Shown: one piece after another, positions 35,701 to 45,631 of the stretch
How positions within the stretch are numbered: position 1 is the stretch's first letter
How the letters are laid out: each line of letters starts with the position of its first letter
Source: Klebsiella pneumoniae
Lineage (GTDB): Bacteria > Pseudomonadota > Gammaproteobacteria > Ga0077536
Length of the DNA stretch: 64,000 nucleotides
Assembly (NCBI GenBank): GCA_945862315.1
Contig: CAMAXW010000001.1
Coordinates: 62,001 to 126,000, forward strand
Direction: 5' to 3'
Program-made: the position numbers and the translations under genes
The notes under the pieces: generated by a model
Told to the model about the DNA's origin: nothing
Databases searched by the model: none
What the model saw: the letters and a program-made list of their open reading frames with translations, nothing else

Positions 35701-37402
35701 CGACCTCCAAATCAAAATGGCGCAGGGCGCAAAGCCCGGCGAGGGCGGCCAATTGCCCGGCCATAAGGTGTATCCGTGGATCGCCAAAGTGCGCTACTCC
35801 ACACCCGGCGTCGGCCTGATTTCGCCACCGCCGCACCACGACATCTACTCCATCGAAGACTTGGCGCAGCTCATCCACGACCTCAAGAACGCCAATCCGC
35901 AAGCCAGAGTGCACGTCAAACTGGTGGCCGAAATGGGGGTTGGTACGGTGGCCGCAGGCGTGGCCAAAGCGCATTCGGATGTCGTGCTGATTTCCGGCTA
36001 TGACGGCGGTACCGGCGCCTCCCCGCTCACCTCGCTCAAGCACGCCGGCGTGCCGTGGGAATTAGGCTTGGCCGAGACCCAACAGGTGCTCGTGGCCAAC
36101 CAACTGCGCGACCGCATCGTGGTGCAGGTAGACGGTCAAATGAAAACTGGCCGGGACGTCATCATCGGCGCGCTGCTGGGGGCTGAGGAATTTGGTTTCG
36201 CCACCGCGCCACTGGTCGTCCTGGGCTGCGTGATGATGCGCGTTTGTCATCTCAATACCTGCCCTGTTGGGATTGCCACACAAGACCCTCGGCTACGCGC
36301 CAAATTTGCGGGCAAGGCAGAATTTGTCGAGAATTTCTTCCGTTTCATTGCGCAGGAAGTCCGCGAATATATGGCAGCGCTGGGTTTTCGCACACTCAAT
36401 GAAATCATCGGGCGGGCGGATCTCATCGAAGCAAACGCGGCAGTGGACCACTGGAAGGCGAGGGGTTTGGACTTCTCCAAAATTCTCTACGCGCCACCGG
36501 TTGCGCCCGCAACGGCGCTGTATTGCACCCAGAGCCAAGACCATGGGCTGGATCGCTCGCTCGACCGCCGCGTGATTGTGCCGGGTTGTCAGGCGGCGCT
36601 GGAACACGCCCAACCCGTGACACTCAACGTCCCCGTGCGCAACGTCAACCGCACCGTCGGTACGCTGCTGGGCTATGAAATCACCAAGCGCTATGGTGGC
36701 GCCGGCCTACCGCCGGACACCATCCGCTTGAACTTCACCGGCTCCGCCGGGCAAAGTTTCGGCGCCTTCGTCCCGCAGGGCATCACCATGACGCTCGAGG
36801 GCGATGCCAACGACTACCTTGGCAAGGGCCTGTCCGGTGGGAAAATCATGGTCTTTCCGCCACGGGAGTCGACTTTCGTGGCAGAAGAAAACATCCTCGT
36901 GGGCAACGTCGTGTTGTACGGTGCCACCTCGGGCGAAGCTTACTTCCGCGGTCTTGCCGGCGAGCGTTTCTGCGTGCGCAACAGCGGTGCCGAAGCCGTT
37001 GTTGAGGGGGTTGGCGATCATGGCTGCGAATACATGACCGGCGGTCGGGTGGTGATCATTGGTGGCACCGGGCGCAATTTTGCCGCGGGGATGTCTGGTG
37101 GCGTCGCCTTCATATTTGACCCCAAGAATAACTTTGCGCAGCGCTGCAACACCGAAATGGTCGACCTCGATCGCATTGACACCGAAGAAGACGACGCTTG
37201 CGTGCAGCGTCTACTGAGCAATCACGCTCGTTATACCCAGAGCCCTGTCGCGCAGAAAATTTTGCGCGACTGGACCACCACGCGGACACAATTTGTGAAA
37301 GTGATGCCCAGAGACTACAAGCACGTGCTGGCCGTTATTGCCAACGCCCGCGCCTTAGGCCTATCCGAAGACCTCGCCGTGATGGAGGCCGTCAATGGCT
37401 AA
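32789..37402 (+). CDS. gltB: Glutamate synthase (NADPH) large subunit
   Basis: 1537 residues. It hydrolyses glutamine at an N-terminal nucleophile Cys and passes ammonia to 2-oxoglutarate. The Cys is in [12 protein letters not shown] at about residue 29, so a short propeptide is removed. Then come the class II amidotransferase domain (about 29-420), a central domain, the FMN-binding synthase domain ([50 protein letters not shown]), 3Fe-4S cysteines ([19 protein letters not shown]), and the C-terminal beta-helix ([16 protein letters not shown]-like [10 protein letters not shown]). ATG at 32789 directly follows an in-frame TTG. Overlaps gltD by eight bases. Confidence 0.98.
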   Translation: MSNERTEFPHLGRPQAGLYDSTTEHDACGVGFVVDMKGRQSHLTIERALTILDHLEHRGASGSEINTGDGAGILIQIPDRFLRRECAALGFELPAVGHYAAGLIFLPRDPAQRTECEQTLARIVAEENQTLLGWRALPIEDGAIGPTALACQPAFKQVFIGRAATLADEAAFARKLYVIRKRLEHAIWGSALSEKTLFYVPSLSPRTLIYKGMLNAAQVKMHFPDLSDPLVESALALVHQRFSTNTFPSWPLAHPFRYIAHNGEINTLRGNINWMRAREALCESELFGADLKKLFPIVIEGSSDSASFDQVLEFLHMAGRPLPLAVLMMIPEAWSGHAEMDPARKAFYEYHGCLMEPWDGPACIAFTDGRIIGAVLDRNGLRPSRYYVTKDDMVVMASEVGVLDFPPENIAIKERLHPGQIFLVDTEAGRIIDDAELKQRYITEHPYADWLSTHYLPLSSLPSAAHVHAIDHETVLQRQQAYGYTQEDVRIILQPMAEKGEESLGSMGTDAALAVLSNKPRLLYDYFKQLFAQVTNPPLDGIREELVTQVSTPIGPENNLLAPTALSCRRIKLESPVLNNADLAKLRHLDQQGFRTQTVTALYPIAEGLSGLEAALARVFEETDAAIDAGHSFVILSDRGMDETYAPIPALLVTAGTHHHLVRNGRRMRVGLVVESGEPREVHHFATLLGYGADAVNPYLAFETLNDLLQQGVLKEAALKGRKPAETLRDTAVRNYLKAINKGLVKVMSKMGISTVQSYRGAQIFEAIGLDQAVVDRYFTWTATRIGGIGLEMIEREINLRHHHAFQSRRATQPELASGGEYQWRRDGEYHLFNPETVYKLQHATRDGREDIFREYTSLVDKQSADMATLRGLFQLKVAPTPVPLAEVESVASLMKRFHTGAMSYGSISTEAHETLAVALNRIGGRSNTGEGGEDPARFTPDANGDSRRSAVKQVASGRFGVTSEYLVNADDLQIKMAQGAKPGEGGQLPGHKVYPWIAKVRYSTPGVGLISPPPHHDIYSIEDLAQLIHDLKNANPQARVHVKLVAEMGVGTVAAGVAKAHSDVVLISGYDGGTGASPLTSLKHAGVPWELGLAETQQVLVANQLRDRIVVQVDGQMKTGRDVIIGALLGAEEFGFATAPLVVLGCVMMRVCHLNTCPVGIATQDPRLRAKFAGKAEFVENFFRFIAQEVREYMAALGFRTLNEIIGRADLIEANAAVDHWKARGLDFSKILYAPPVAPATALYCTQSQDHGLDRSLDRRVIVPGCQAALEHAQPVTLNVPVRNVNRTVGTLLGYEITKRYGGAGLPPDTIRLNFTGSAGQSFGAFVPQGITMTLEGDANDYLGKGLSGGKIMVFPPRESTFVAEENILVGNVVLYGATSGEAYFRGLAGERFCVRNSGAEAVVEGVGDHGCEYMTGGRVVIIGGTGRNFAAGMSGGVAFIFDPKNNFAQRCNTEMVDLDRIDTEEDDACVQRLLSNHARYTQSPVAQKILRDWTTTRTQFVKVMPRDYKHVLAVIANARALGLSEDLAVMEAVNG

Positions 37403-38840
37403 AATCAGCGGTTTTATGGAGTTTGGCCGAGAAAAACAACCGTACCGCCCGGTCGCTGAACGCCTGCACGACTGGTCTCAGGTGATGCAGCCCTGGGAGG
37501 GCAAAGCGCTCAACCAACAGGCTGCGCGGTGCATGGACTGCGGCATTCCTTTTTGCCACCAAGGTTGTCCTCTGGGAAATTTAATCCCGGACTGGAACGA
37601 CTTGGTGTACCGCGAACGCTGGGCAGAAGCCAGCGATCGCCTGCACGCCACCAATAACTTTCCGGAATTTACCGGCAGCCTGTGCCCAGCGCCCTGCGAA
37701 GGGGCCTGCGTGCTGGGCATCAACGATAACCCAGTCGCGATCAAGGCCGTGGAACTGGCGATCATCGACCGGGCGTTTGCCGAAGGTTGGGTCAAGCCAC
37801 GCCCACCCAGTCGGGAAACCGGCAAGAAAATCGCCATTGTTGGATCTGGGCCCGCGGGCTTAGCCGCCGCTCAGCAACTGCGTCGTGCGGGCCACGCCGT
37901 GAGCGTATTTGAGCGTGATGACCGCATCGGGGGCTTGCTACGCTACGGCATCCCCGAATTCAAGATGGAAAAAAACGTCCTCGACCGCCGACTCCAACAG
38001 CTGGAAGCCGAAGGCGTGCAGTTTCACACGGGCGCTAACGTGGGGGTCAACATCGACTCCAGCCAACTGCGGCGCGACTTCGACGTCATCTTGCTGGCCG
38101 GCGGCGCCACCGCGCCGCGGGATCTCGCGCTGCCGGGCCGTGATCTGCGGGGCGTGCACTACGCAATGGATTACCTCAGCCGGCAAAACCGGCGCTTAGA
38201 GGGCGATCAACTCGCCGAGGAGCCCGAATTCTCTGCCACCGGCAAGCACGTCGTGATCATTGGCGGCGGCGATACCGGCGCTGATTGCCTCGGCACGGCG
38301 CACCGGCAGCAGGCCAAACACATCGAGCAACTAGAAATCCTCCCGCGCCCGCCGAGCACCCGTGGCGACGACAATCCGTGGCCGGAATGGCCGCGGGTGT
38401 ACCGCACTTCCTCCGCCCACGAAGAAGGTGGCGAACGCGTCTATGCAGTTTCCGCCAAGCGCTTTATCGATGATGGCACTGGCCAAATCCGCGCCATCGA
38501 AATTGTCGACGTGGCGCTAAACCCCGAGGCAGGTCGTATGGTGCTAGGGGAAATAGCGGGTTCGGCACGTGAATTACCCTGCGATCTCGCCCTGCTCGCC
38601 ATGGGTTTTGTGGCACCCGAGCGCCCCGCACTCGACCAACTTGCCGTCAAACTCACAGAGCGCGGTAACGTGTGGCGCGATAAGACTTGGATGACTTCCG
38701 TCCTTGGGGTATTCGCCGCCGGCGATATGCAACGTGGCCAATCGCTCATTGTGTGGGCGATTGCGGAAGGCCGTGCCGCTGCGGCGAGCATCGACCGCTA
38801 TCTCATGGGGCAGACTGACCTGCCATCACCGGTTGCCTGA
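37395..38840 (+). CDS. gltD: Glutamate synthase (NADPH) small subunit
   Basis: 481 residues; brings NADPH electrons through FAD and 4Fe-4S clusters to GltB. Cysteine groups [16 protein letters not shown] and [15 protein letters not shown] near the N terminus, FAD-binding [19 protein letters not shown], and NADPH-binding [35 protein letters not shown] near the C terminus closes the FAD site. Overlaps the end of gltB, so the subunits are coupled. Confidence 0.98.
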   Translation: MAKISGFMEFGREKQPYRPVAERLHDWSQVMQPWEGKALNQQAARCMDCGIPFCHQGCPLGNLIPDWNDLVYRERWAEASDRLHATNNFPEFTGSLCPAPCEGACVLGINDNPVAIKAVELAIIDRAFAEGWVKPRPPSRETGKKIAIVGSGPAGLAAAQQLRRAGHAVSVFERDDRIGGLLRYGIPEFKMEKNVLDRRLQQLEAEGVQFHTGANVGVNIDSSQLRRDFDVILLAGGATAPRDLALPGRDLRGVHYAMDYLSRQNRRLEGDQLAEEPEFSATGKHVVIIGGGDTGADCLGTAHRQQAKHIEQLEILPRPPSTRGDDNPWPEWPRVYRTSSAHEEGGERVYAVSAKRFIDDGTGQIRAIEIVDVALNPEAGRMVLGEIAGSARELPCDLALLAMGFVAPERPALDQLAVKLTERGNVWRDKTWMTSVLGVFAAGDMQRGQSLIVWAIAEGRAAAASIDRYLMGQTDLPSPVA

Positions 38841-38853
38841 GCTAACGGCGGCG

Positions 38854-39888
38854 GTGTCCACCCTCATCAACGACCGCTTCTTGCGCGCGTTGCGCCGCGA
38901 ACCGGTGGACCGCACGCCGGTGTGGATCATGCGGCAAGCGGGTCGCTACCTCCCCGAGTACCGGGCAACCCGCATGCGCGCCGGCGATTTCCTAACGCTG
39001 TGCAAAACACCTGACCTAGCGTGTGAGGTGACTTTGCAGCCACTCGCGCGCTTTCCGCTAGATGCCGCCATTCTTTTCTCCGACATCCTCACGATTCCCG
39101 ATGCCATGGGCCTAGGCCTGTCCATCGACGAAGGGGTCGGCCCCAGGCTCGCCAACCCTATCCGCAGCGCGCGCGATGTTGCCCGCCTCGGCGTGCCCGA
39201 TCCAGAACGCGAACTCCGTTATGTCCCCGATGCCGTGCGCGTCATCAAGCGCGAACTCAATGGGCAAGTGCCGCTCATCGGCTTTGCGGGCAGCCCCTGG
39301 ACGCTCGCCACCTACATGATCGAAGGCGGTGGCGGCGATCACGATTTCAAGCGTGCCAAAGCGTGGGTCTACGACGAACCAGCACGCTTGCATCAACTGT
39401 TGGCGGTGCTAACCCAATCGGTTATCGAGTATCTCAAGGCCCAGCGAGCGGCGGGAGTCGACGCCATCATGGTGTTTGACACCTGGGGCGGCGCGTTGGC
39501 GGCGCAGGCCTATCATGAGTTCTCGCTGGCCTATCTCGCGCAGATCGTGAGCGCGCTAGGAAATAGTGTGCCGACGATTCTTTTCACCAAAGGTGGTGCC
39601 CCGTGGCTGGAGGCCATTGCGCAAACGGGTTGCAGCGCTGTGGGGCTGGACTGGACGGTGAATCTCGGGGATGCACGGCGTCGTATTGGTGAGCATTGCG
39701 CGCTGCAGGGCAACCTTGATCCGGCGGTACTGCGAGCCTCAATCCCGGTGATTGAGCGCGAGGTCGCCAACACCCTGGCCGCCTACGGCCCAGGTCCTGG
39801 GCATATCTTTAATCTAGGTCACGGCATTACCCCCGACATCAACCCCGACCATGTCGCCGCCTTGGTGGCAGCAGTTCAGCGCGGCTAA
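38854..39888 (+). CDS. hemE: Uroporphyrinogen decarboxylase
   Basis: Decarboxylates uroporphyrinogen III to coproporphyrinogen III in heme synthesis. 344 residues from the GTG at 38854, full length. Motifs: [18 protein letters not shown] (substrate-binding Arg, Arg and Asp elsewhere), [38 protein letters not shown] and [15 protein letters not shown]. The frame is open further upstream inside gltD, but that sequence is not homologous, so the GTG just after the gltD stop is chosen. The gltBD-hemE order is conserved in gammaproteobacteria. Confidence 0.96.
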   Translation: MSTLINDRFLRALRREPVDRTPVWIMRQAGRYLPEYRATRMRAGDFLTLCKTPDLACEVTLQPLARFPLDAAILFSDILTIPDAMGLGLSIDEGVGPRLANPIRSARDVARLGVPDPERELRYVPDAVRVIKRELNGQVPLIGFAGSPWTLATYMIEGGGGDHDFKRAKAWVYDEPARLHQLLAVLTQSVIEYLKAQRAAGVDAIMVFDTWGGALAAQAYHEFSLAYLAQIVSALGNSVPTILFTKGGAPWLEAIAQTGCSAVGLDWTVNLGDARRRIGEHCALQGNLDPAVLRASIPVIEREVANTLAAYGPGPGHIFNLGHGITPDINPDHVAALVAAVQRG

Positions 39889-39898
39889 AGCGGCGGCC

Positions 39899-40363
39899 TC
39901 AGTCGAGTAACAAGCGCAGCGGCTTCATGGGCGAGCTGACAAAACCATGGCGGGCATAAAAACGCTGTGCCCCGCTGTTGGTTTCGTCGGTCAATAGCGT
40001 CACGCGGGCGCAGCCCTGAGATCTCGCATGGGCTATCGCATGGCGGAGCAAACCCGATCCAATGCCTGCCCCGCGATAGGTTGGGGCCACGACCATATCT
40101 TCGAGTAGTGCCACCCGCGCACCCAACGCAGTAGATATCGTATACAACAACCCAACCATACCGATGGCACGTTCGCCCGCGTGCGCCACCAGCAGGTGGC
40201 CAATCGAGGGGTTTTCAATGATGAGGCTCAGCCCGCGACACTGCGCCGCGTGGTTGGGAACGAATTCTGCTTCTTGTGCAAACAAGGTCGACAGCAAATC
40301 TGACAGGGCTGGCACCTGGCTGGCGCCCGCCACGGTAATGCGCAGCGCTGCGGCGTCCGTCAT
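39899..40363 (-). CDS. GNAT-family N-acetyltransferase
   Basis: 154 residues of one GNAT domain. The acetyl-CoA loop is YRGAGIGSGLLRHAI, followed by GCARVTLLTDETNSGAQRFYARHGF, the usual last strand and helix. Substrate unknown. It is convergent with hemE (10 bases) and lies 24 bases downstream of the PBP7-like gene on the same strand, so it may share its transcript. Confidence 0.88.
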   Translation of the reverse strand: MTDAAALRITVAGASQVPALSDLLSTLFAQEAEFVPNHAAQCRGLSLIIENPSIGHLLVAHAGERAIGMVGLLYTISTALGARVALLEDMVVAPTYRGAGIGSGLLRHAIAHARSQGCARVTLLTDETNSGAQRFYARHGFVSSPMKPLRLLLD

Positions 40364-40387
40364 GTTGCGGCCCGCTTTGGCACGCCC

Positions 40388-41686
40388 CTAATGCGCGGCC
40401 AGACTGCGTGTCGGGCGTCGCGACTCCAGCCAACGCCGCACTCGATTGGCATCCCCAATGGGGGTTAGCTTGCCGGCACCATCGAGCAACACCAAGATAA
40501 GCGTGCGTTCGGCGACCCGCGCTTTCATCACCAAACAGCGTCCTGCTTCGGAGGTGTAGCCGGTCTTCGACAACTCAATGTGCCACTCGGGGCTTTGGCT
40601 CTGCACCAGTCGATTGGTGTTTTTGAAAACTTCCTGGCGGCGTCCTCCCAGCAAACTCACGGTCTGGCCCGTGCTCGTGGTGAATTCGCGGATCAAAAGA
40701 TAGTCGCTCGCCGCACGCACCATGAGCGCCAGATCGCTCGCCGTCGAGAGATTGCGGGGATTCAGCCCGGCGGGGTCGGCGAAATGCGAGTGCTGCATGC
40801 CTAAGGCTTTCGCTTTGGCATTCATGGCGTTAATGAAAACCGCCCGACCGCCCGGATAGGTACGTGCCAGCGAGGCCGCCGCGCGATTCTCCGAGGACAT
40901 CAACGCCAAACGCAGAATATCGCGGCGCGGCAGGCGACTGCCAACGACCAAGCGCGAGTGGGTACCTTTCAATCGGTCTACATCTGCCACGTCAATCGTG
41001 ATGGTCTCTTGCATGGGCAACTGCGCGTCTAGCGTCACCATCGCCGTCATGAGTTTGGTGATCGAGGCGATGGACGTCTGATCGTCCGGGTTACGCGCCA
41101 TCAGCACTTTGCCGTCAGCCTGGTCCAGTACCAACAAAGAGACCGACTGCATACCCAGAGCCCGGGGATCAATCGCACCGGCGGCCAGCAGTGGCCTGGT
41201 GACCGGCGCCGCAGGTGGGTTAGTTTTACGAACAGCTTTAGGGCGCGGTTTGGGCGCGCCCTTCTGCGCCACCGCTTTTGCAGTGGCCGTAGGTTTGGTC
41301 TTGCTAACCACTTTACGCGCCGCGGTGGTGGGGCTGGTTTTACGCGCCGCGGTGGTCTTGGTTTTACGCGCCGTGGTGGTGCTGGTTTTACGCGCCGCGG
41401 TGGTCTTGGTTTTATGCGCCGCGGTGGTCTTGGTTTTATGCGCCGCGGTGGTCTTGGTTTTACGCGCCGCGGTGGTCTTGGTTTTAGGCGCCGCGGTGGT
41501 GCTGGTTTTACGCGCCGCGGTGGTGGGGGTTTTCGGTTTGGTTTGCGGGCGCGCGGCAGGATCAGATTGTTGGCTACCCGTGGCTGCTACCGGGTCTGGC
41601 GACGTCGCAGAGGTCGGCTGCTCGGCGCGAAGCGCGGCAGAGCCGAGACTAAACGCCAGCAAAAAACCCAGTGTAACAAGCCGCAT
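40388..41686 (-). CDS. pbpG: D-alanyl-D-alanine endopeptidase, PBP7-like, with Lys/Thr/Ala repeat tract
   Basis: 432 residues. Signal peptide (hydrophobic part about 4-20, likely cut near LRA), a repeat tract, then a low-molecular-mass PBP/serine peptidase S11 domain (about 170-430) with the catalytic SxxK in ASITKLMTAM, SxN in MSSENRAAASLA and KTG in LSKTGYTSEAG. The family cleaves peptidoglycan crosslinks. The tract (about 53-125) contains nine copies of an eight-residue unit close to KTKTTAAR, one copy having nine residues; ordinary PBP7 lacks it. GGAGG lies four bases before the ATG, and a hairpin (41703-41719) lies in the leader. The catalytic domain is clear; the exact PBP7 role is inferred. 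Confidence 0.9.
   Translation of the reverse strand: MRLVTLGFLLAFSLGSAALRAEQPTSATSPDPVAATGSQQSDPAARPQTKPKTPTTAARKTSTTAAPKTKTTAARKTKTTAAHKTKTTAAHKTKTTAARKTSTTTARKTKTTAARKTSPTTAARKVVSKTKPTATAKAVAQKGAPKPRPKAVRKTNPPAAPVTRPLLAAGAIDPRALGMQSVSLLVLDQADGKVLMARNPDDQTSIASITKLMTAMVTLDAQLPMQETITIDVADVDRLKGTHSRLVVGSRLPRRDILRLALMSSENRAAASLARTYPGGRAVFINAMNAKAKALGMQHSHFADPAGLNPRNLSTASDLALMVRAASDYLLIREFTTSTGQTVSLLGGRRQEVFKNTNRLVQSQSPEWHIELSKTGYTSEAGRCLVMKARVAERTLILVLLDGAGKLTPIGDANRVRRWLESRRPTRSLAAH
41311..41529. repeat. Nine-copy tandem repeat, 24-bp unit, inside pbpG
   Basis: Unit TTTTACGCGCCGCGGTGGTC plus TTGG on the plus strand, copies starting near 41311 (27 bases), then 41338, 41362, 41386, 41410, 41434, 41458, 41482 and 41506. 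Copies differ at few positions (for example T for C, GCTGG for CTTGG). Unit length is a multiple of three, so gain or loss of copies would keep the reading frame. Confidence 0.95.
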
Positions 41687-41702
41687 TCAGCCTCCGCGCA
41701 GC

Positions 41703-41719
41703 GTGGCGAGGATCGCCAC
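41703..41719 (-). other. Hairpin in the pbpG leader
   Basis: GTGGCGA (41703-41709), loop GGA, TCGCCAC (41713-41719): a perfect 7-bp stem between the lnt stop and the pbpG start. It may be part of the lnt terminator or of the pbpG leader. Confidence 0.45.
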
Positions 41720-41793
41720 TTTAGAAAATATCAGTCAATAGTTTACGTTCTCCTGCCACGCAGGTCGCCCTTTCAAGGCAGATTTTTTTGCCC

Positions 41794-43311
41794 TTAGATT
41801 GGCCCCGAAACCGGCCGGCGAAGTGCACTTAAAACCCCCGCCAGTAGCAGCGCCAGACACGCCACCAGCGCCGGCCACGCGCCGTAGCGCACAAACGGTG
41901 TGACGCCTACGCGCGGTTGCGTAGCGCCGGTCACCACAACCGGCACAAACTGCGCCGAATGCGCCAGCACCTCACCACGATAATTAATAATCGCCGAAAT
42001 GCCCGTGTTAGTGGCGCGCAGCAAATCTCGCCCATTTTCCAACGCCCGCACCCTGGCAATTTGTAAATGCTGATGGGGTGCCGCGCTGTCGCCAAACCAA
42101 GCATCATTACTCACATTCACCAACAGATTAGCGTCTGGCAGCGGTTGGCTTACTTCGCCGGCATAAGCATCCTCGTAGCAAATGGTGACCCCGATCCTAA
42201 GCTCGCCCGCCCGCAGCGCCGGCTGCTGTGGCGAACCTGGCGTAAAGCTCGACATCGGGATCGACAAAAAATTGAGCATCGGACGCAGTTGATGCTCAAA
42301 AGGCAGGTACTCGCCAAAAGGCACTAAATGGTGCTTGCTGTACAGGCCCTCGTTGAGCCCCAACAGCAACACGCTGTTGAAATAACGATCAGCGTTTTCC
42401 GCCGTCGGCAAACCCAGCAGAAACACGCTGCGCGCGGCACGGGCGCGGCGCGTTAGTTGGTCGAGATAGGCTGGGATTTCCTGCGGAAAAGCCGGCAGCG
42501 CGGTTTCTGGCCACACAATAATGCCAGCCCCCCAGTGGGGTTCCGTGAGGGTGGCGTAACGGACGAGCGTTGCCGCACGGGTCTCCGGCGACCATTTAAT
42601 CTCTTGAGGCACCGCGCCCTGGACCAAGGCTACGCTATGCGGCGAGCCGCTGACCTGCGTCCATTCCTGCGTGGCGAGCAGACTGCCTGCGAGCACCAGC
42701 AGCGCCACCACGAACAAACCGGCACTGCCCGTTAGCACGGAACGGCGGAGCGCGAGGGTGCCACACGCGGCGGCCATGACCCCGATTAACAAGGTGGTGC
42801 CCGAGGCACCGATAACCGGTAAAAACCCGCGCAAGGGCGAGTCCGTCTGGCTATCGCCCAGCACCAGCCACGGGCAACCGGAAAATAGCCAGCCCCGCGC
42901 CCATTCCCCTAGCGTCCACAAGCTCGGCGCCAGCAAACACAGTCGACTGAATTCGCCGCGGGCTGGTAGGCGGCGCACCCACCAACCCACCAGCGCGGGA
43001 TAAAGTGCTAGATACAGCGCAAACAGCGCCATCATAGAGACCGAGAAGCTATACAGCGGCAGGCCAAATTGGTGGATGCTAATTTGCACCCAAGCCATCC
43101 CGTGCCCAAAAAAGCCGATCCCAAACAGCAAACCACGCCCCGCTGCGAGGCGTGGCGTGGTGGCCTGCCAGCTAAAAAACAGGGCCGCCAAACTCAGTGG
43201 TGCAAGCCACCACGCGCCGTAGGGGGCAAACGCAAAGGGCAGCAAAACGCCCGCCACGAGGGCCAGCAAGTGGTGTCTCACCCGCCGCGAGGGCATCAGT
43301 AAAACAGTCAC
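41794..43311 (-). CDS. lnt: Apolipoprotein N-acyltransferase
   Basis: Adds the third acyl chain to lipoproteins at the inner membrane. 505 residues with about six to seven N-terminal membrane segments, a nitrilase-like periplasmic domain (about 220-470), and a last membrane helix at the C terminus. The catalytic triad is visible: Glu in VWPETALPAFP, Lys in YSKHHLVPFGEYLPFE and Cys in GVTICYEDAYAGEV. Overlaps corC by four bases (ATGA). Part of the conserved miaB-phoH-ybeY-corC-lnt operon. Confidence 0.97.
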   Translation of the reverse strand: MTVLLMPSRRVRHHLLALVAGVLLPFAFAPYGAWWLAPLSLAALFFSWQATTPRLAAGRGLLFGIGFFGHGMAWVQISIHQFGLPLYSFSVSMMALFALYLALYPALVGWWVRRLPARGEFSRLCLLAPSLWTLGEWARGWLFSGCPWLVLGDSQTDSPLRGFLPVIGASGTTLLIGVMAAACGTLALRRSVLTGSAGLFVVALLVLAGSLLATQEWTQVSGSPHSVALVQGAVPQEIKWSPETRAATLVRYATLTEPHWGAGIIVWPETALPAFPQEIPAYLDQLTRRARAARSVFLLGLPTAENADRYFNSVLLLGLNEGLYSKHHLVPFGEYLPFEHQLRPMLNFLSIPMSSFTPGSPQQPALRAGELRIGVTICYEDAYAGEVSQPLPDANLLVNVSNDAWFGDSAAPHQHLQIARVRALENGRDLLRATNTGISAIINYRGEVLAHSAQFVPVVVTGATQPRVGVTPFVRYGAWPALVACLALLLAGVLSALRRPVSGPI

Positions 43312-44198
43312 ACGCCAGTTGGCGAGCCGCCTGCCCGCGCATCAGCGGCACGCATCACCCGCAGCAATTGGACGCGGCGCGGGTCGGCCCGGAGCACCTT
43401 AAAGTGGAATCCGGCAAATTCGATTTCGTCGCCTCGTTCCGGCAGTCGCCCAAATTCGTGGACCACTAAGCCACCGATGGTGTCGTACTGCCGGTCGCTC
43501 AACTCGACGTTGAAATACTCGTTGAAATTCGCGATCGGGGTACGCCCCTTGACGGTAAATCGGTTGGCCCGATGACTCCGCACGAAGGCTTCGTCTTCGA
43601 CGTCGTACTCGTCATCGATTTCGCCGACGATTTGTTCGATCACATCCTCAATGCTCACGAGCCCCGCGATACTCCCGTATTCGTCGATCACCAAGGCCAG
43701 ATGATTCCGGCTGAGGCGGAATTCGCGAAGCAGAATATTGAGCCGCTTACTCTCGGGCACAAATATCACGGGGCGGAGCGCATCTCGAATATTGAACGGT
43801 TGTTGCGGGTCTGCCGCTAGGGGCAACAGATCTTTGGCCAACAAAATGCCCAGTGCCCGTTCGTGTTTGACATCCAGCACCGGGAAACGTGAATGGGCCG
43901 ACTCAATCACGGCAGGTAGGAACTCAGCGGGCGTGGCATCCGCCTCGATGAACACCATCTCGGCGCGTGGAATCATGATGTCGAGCACTTTCATTTCAGA
44001 GACTAAGACCGCGCCCTCCATCATTGCAGCCGTGTCGCTATCGATGAGGTTATGCCGTTCCGCCTCGTGGCATTGCCGCAGTAGGTCTTGGCGGGTGCGG
44101 GCGGGCGGTTGCAGCCATTTCGCCAGCCGCGCGCGGGGTGGATCGAAGGTTCGATTCAGCCACGTGCGCGGCATCGGATCGGGAGGTTCGTCGCTCAT
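43308..44198 (-). CDS. corC: CBS-domain transport accessory protein CorC (YbeX)
   Basis: 296 residues: tandem CBS domains (about 65-190, MIPRAEMVFIEADATPAEFL; HLALVIDEYGSIAGLVSIED) and a C-terminal CorC_HlyC domain (FTVKGRTPIANFNEYF; YDTIGGLVVHEFGRLPERGD). In E. coli YbeX it is linked to Mg/Co handling and ribosome metabolism. No membrane segment. ATG at 44198 overlaps the ybeY stop by four bases; the frame is open for 69 more codons upstream but those lie inside ybeY. Confidence 0.95.
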   Translation of the reverse strand: MSDEPPDPMPRTWLNRTFDPPRARLAKWLQPPARTRQDLLRQCHEAERHNLIDSDTAAMMEGAVLVSEMKVLDIMIPRAEMVFIEADATPAEFLPAVIESAHSRFPVLDVKHERALGILLAKDLLPLAADPQQPFNIRDALRPVIFVPESKRLNILLREFRLSRNHLALVIDEYGSIAGLVSIEDVIEQIVGEIDDEYDVEDEAFVRSHRANRFTVKGRTPIANFNEYFNVELSDRQYDTIGGLVVHEFGRLPERGDEIEFAGFHFKVLRADPRRVQLLRVMRAADARAGGSPTGV

Positions 44199-44662
44199 GG
44201 CCGGGTCGTGTGCTCCAAGTAGGGGTCGGGAAACCCTAGCTCGGCCAGTAGCTGGCGCTCGAGTGTTTCCATGTTTAAAGCCTCGGCATCCTGCTCGTGA
44301 TCGTAGCCCAGCAGGTGCAAGGCGCCGTGCACCAAGAGGTGCGCGCAATGGGCAGAAATGGTCTTGCGTTGGGCTTTCGCCTCGGCCTTGAGTACCGGTG
44401 CGCACAGCACAATGTCACCCAGTAGCGCGGGGGCAATCGCAGTGAGCCCCGTTACCGGGAACGACAACACGTTGGTCGCTCCCAATTTGCCACGCCAACG
44501 AGCATTCAGCGCCGCGCCTTCTTGCTGGTCGACGATGCGCACGGTGAGTTCAGCCGTGCTGCGCAGATGCCGCACCGCATGGCCCAGCCAGCGCGTCATT
44601 TGGATATTAGTGGGCAGTCCGCGCGGCGCACCGGGACGCTGAATTTCAACATTGATAGACAT
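44195..44662 (-). CDS. ybeY: Endoribonuclease YbeY
   Basis: 155-residue metal-dependent single-strand RNase needed for 16S rRNA 3' maturation and ribosome quality control. The UPF0054 metal motif HGALHLLGYDH is present, with the conserved Arg in the upstream 'LNARWRGKLGATNVLSFP'. Two bases separate it from the phoH stop; overlaps corC by four bases. Confidence 0.97.
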   Translation of the reverse strand: MSINVEIQRPGAPRGLPTNIQMTRWLGHAVRHLRSTAELTVRIVDQQEGAALNARWRGKLGATNVLSFPVTGLTAIAPALLGDIVLCAPVLKAEAKAQRKTISAHCAHLLVHGALHLLGYDHEQDAEALNMETLERQLLAELGFPDPYLEHTTRP

Positions 44663-44664
44663 AT

Positions 44665-45630
44665 TCAGCGGCTTTCGAACGCCTCGTAGGCGTCGAGGAT
44701 GCGCCCCACTAGCGCATGCCGCACCACGTCCTGCGAGCGGAAAAAAGTAAAACTGATACCATCGATTTGGCGCACAACGGCAATCGCGTGGCGTAAACCC
44801 GACTCCCGCCCGCGGGGCAGATCGACCTGCGTAATGTCACCGGTGATCACCGCTTTGGCGCCAAAGCCAATCCGCGTCAAAAACATTTTCATTTGTTCGA
44901 TAGTGGTGTTTTGCGCCTCGTCCAAAATGATAAAAGCATCGTTGAGGGTACGCCCGCGCATGAACGCCAGTGGGGCCACTTCGATGATATTGCGTTCGAT
45001 CAATTTGGAAACGCGCTCAAAACCCATCATCTCGTAGAGGGCGTCATACAACGGCCGCAGGTAGGGATCGATCTTCTGCGCCATATCACCGGGTAGAAAG
45101 CCCAACCGCTCGCCCGCCTCTACCGCCGGGCGTACCAAGCACAAGCGGCGCACGCTGTCGGATTCGAGTGCGGCAACCGCCGCGGCCACCGCCAGATAAG
45201 TCTTGCCAGTACCAGCCGGCCCCACCCCAAAACTAATGTCACAACGCTCGATATTGCGCAGGTACAGACGCTGATTGGTGCCGCGCGCTTTGATGGCCAT
45301 GCGGCGCGTTTGGATCACGGCTTCCGCCTCTTCACTCACGCCTTCCAGACGTGCCAGCACCGCAGCCGACTCTTGCAGTCGTAAATGGATATCGCCTAGC
45401 GCCAGCGACTTGCGCTCGGCCAAGGCGTAGAGATCAGCCAGCACTCGGCGGGCGGTGTCACGTTCTAACGCCCCACCGCACAGGCTGAACGCGTGGCCGC
45501 GATTACTGATTTCAACCCCTAGGCGGCGTTCAATGAGCCGCAGATGGTCGTCGAAAGGGCCGCATAAATTGGCCAGGCGATCGTTTTCGGGTGGGTCCAG
45601 TGTGAACTCAGTCGTGTGCGTGGTAGTCAT
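44665..45630 (-). CDS. ybeZ: PhoH-family ATPase (YbeZ)
   Basis: 321 residues. Small KH-like N-terminal region, then a PhoH NTPase domain with Walker A GVGPAGTGKTYLAVAAAV and Walker B AFIILDEAQNTT, and FVTGDITQVDLPR-like (VITGDITQVDLPRG). Works with YbeY in RNA metabolism. ATG at 45630 is chosen because it lies one base after the miaB stop; an upstream in-frame start would lie inside miaB. Confidence 0.96.
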   Translation of the reverse strand: MTTTHTTEFTLDPPENDRLANLCGPFDDHLRLIERRLGVEISNRGHAFSLCGGALERDTARRVLADLYALAERKSLALGDIHLRLQESAAVLARLEGVSEEAEAVIQTRRMAIKARGTNQRLYLRNIERCDISFGVGPAGTGKTYLAVAAAVAALESDSVRRLCLVRPAVEAGERLGFLPGDMAQKIDPYLRPLYDALYEMMGFERVSKLIERNIIEVAPLAFMRGRTLNDAFIILDEAQNTTIEQMKMFLTRIGFGAKAVITGDITQVDLPRGRESGLRHAIAVVRQIDGISFTFFRSQDVVRHALVGRILDAYEAFESR

Positions 45631-45631
45631 G

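Noticed and set aside
35627-36043. Antisense frame opposite gltB
   Set aside because: Shadow of the GC-rich gltB coding strand; no independent motif.
38704-38853. Longer hemE beginning inside gltD
   Set aside because: The extra 50 residues overlap gltD and show no homology; the family start matches the GTG at 38854.
41311-41529. CRISPR-like repeated DNA
   Set aside because: Units are directly adjacent with no spacers and are inside an open coding frame; it is a protein repeat.
43569-44391. Long plus-strand frames opposite corC
   Set aside because: Arg/Ser/Gly-rich antisense translations of a clear conserved gene.
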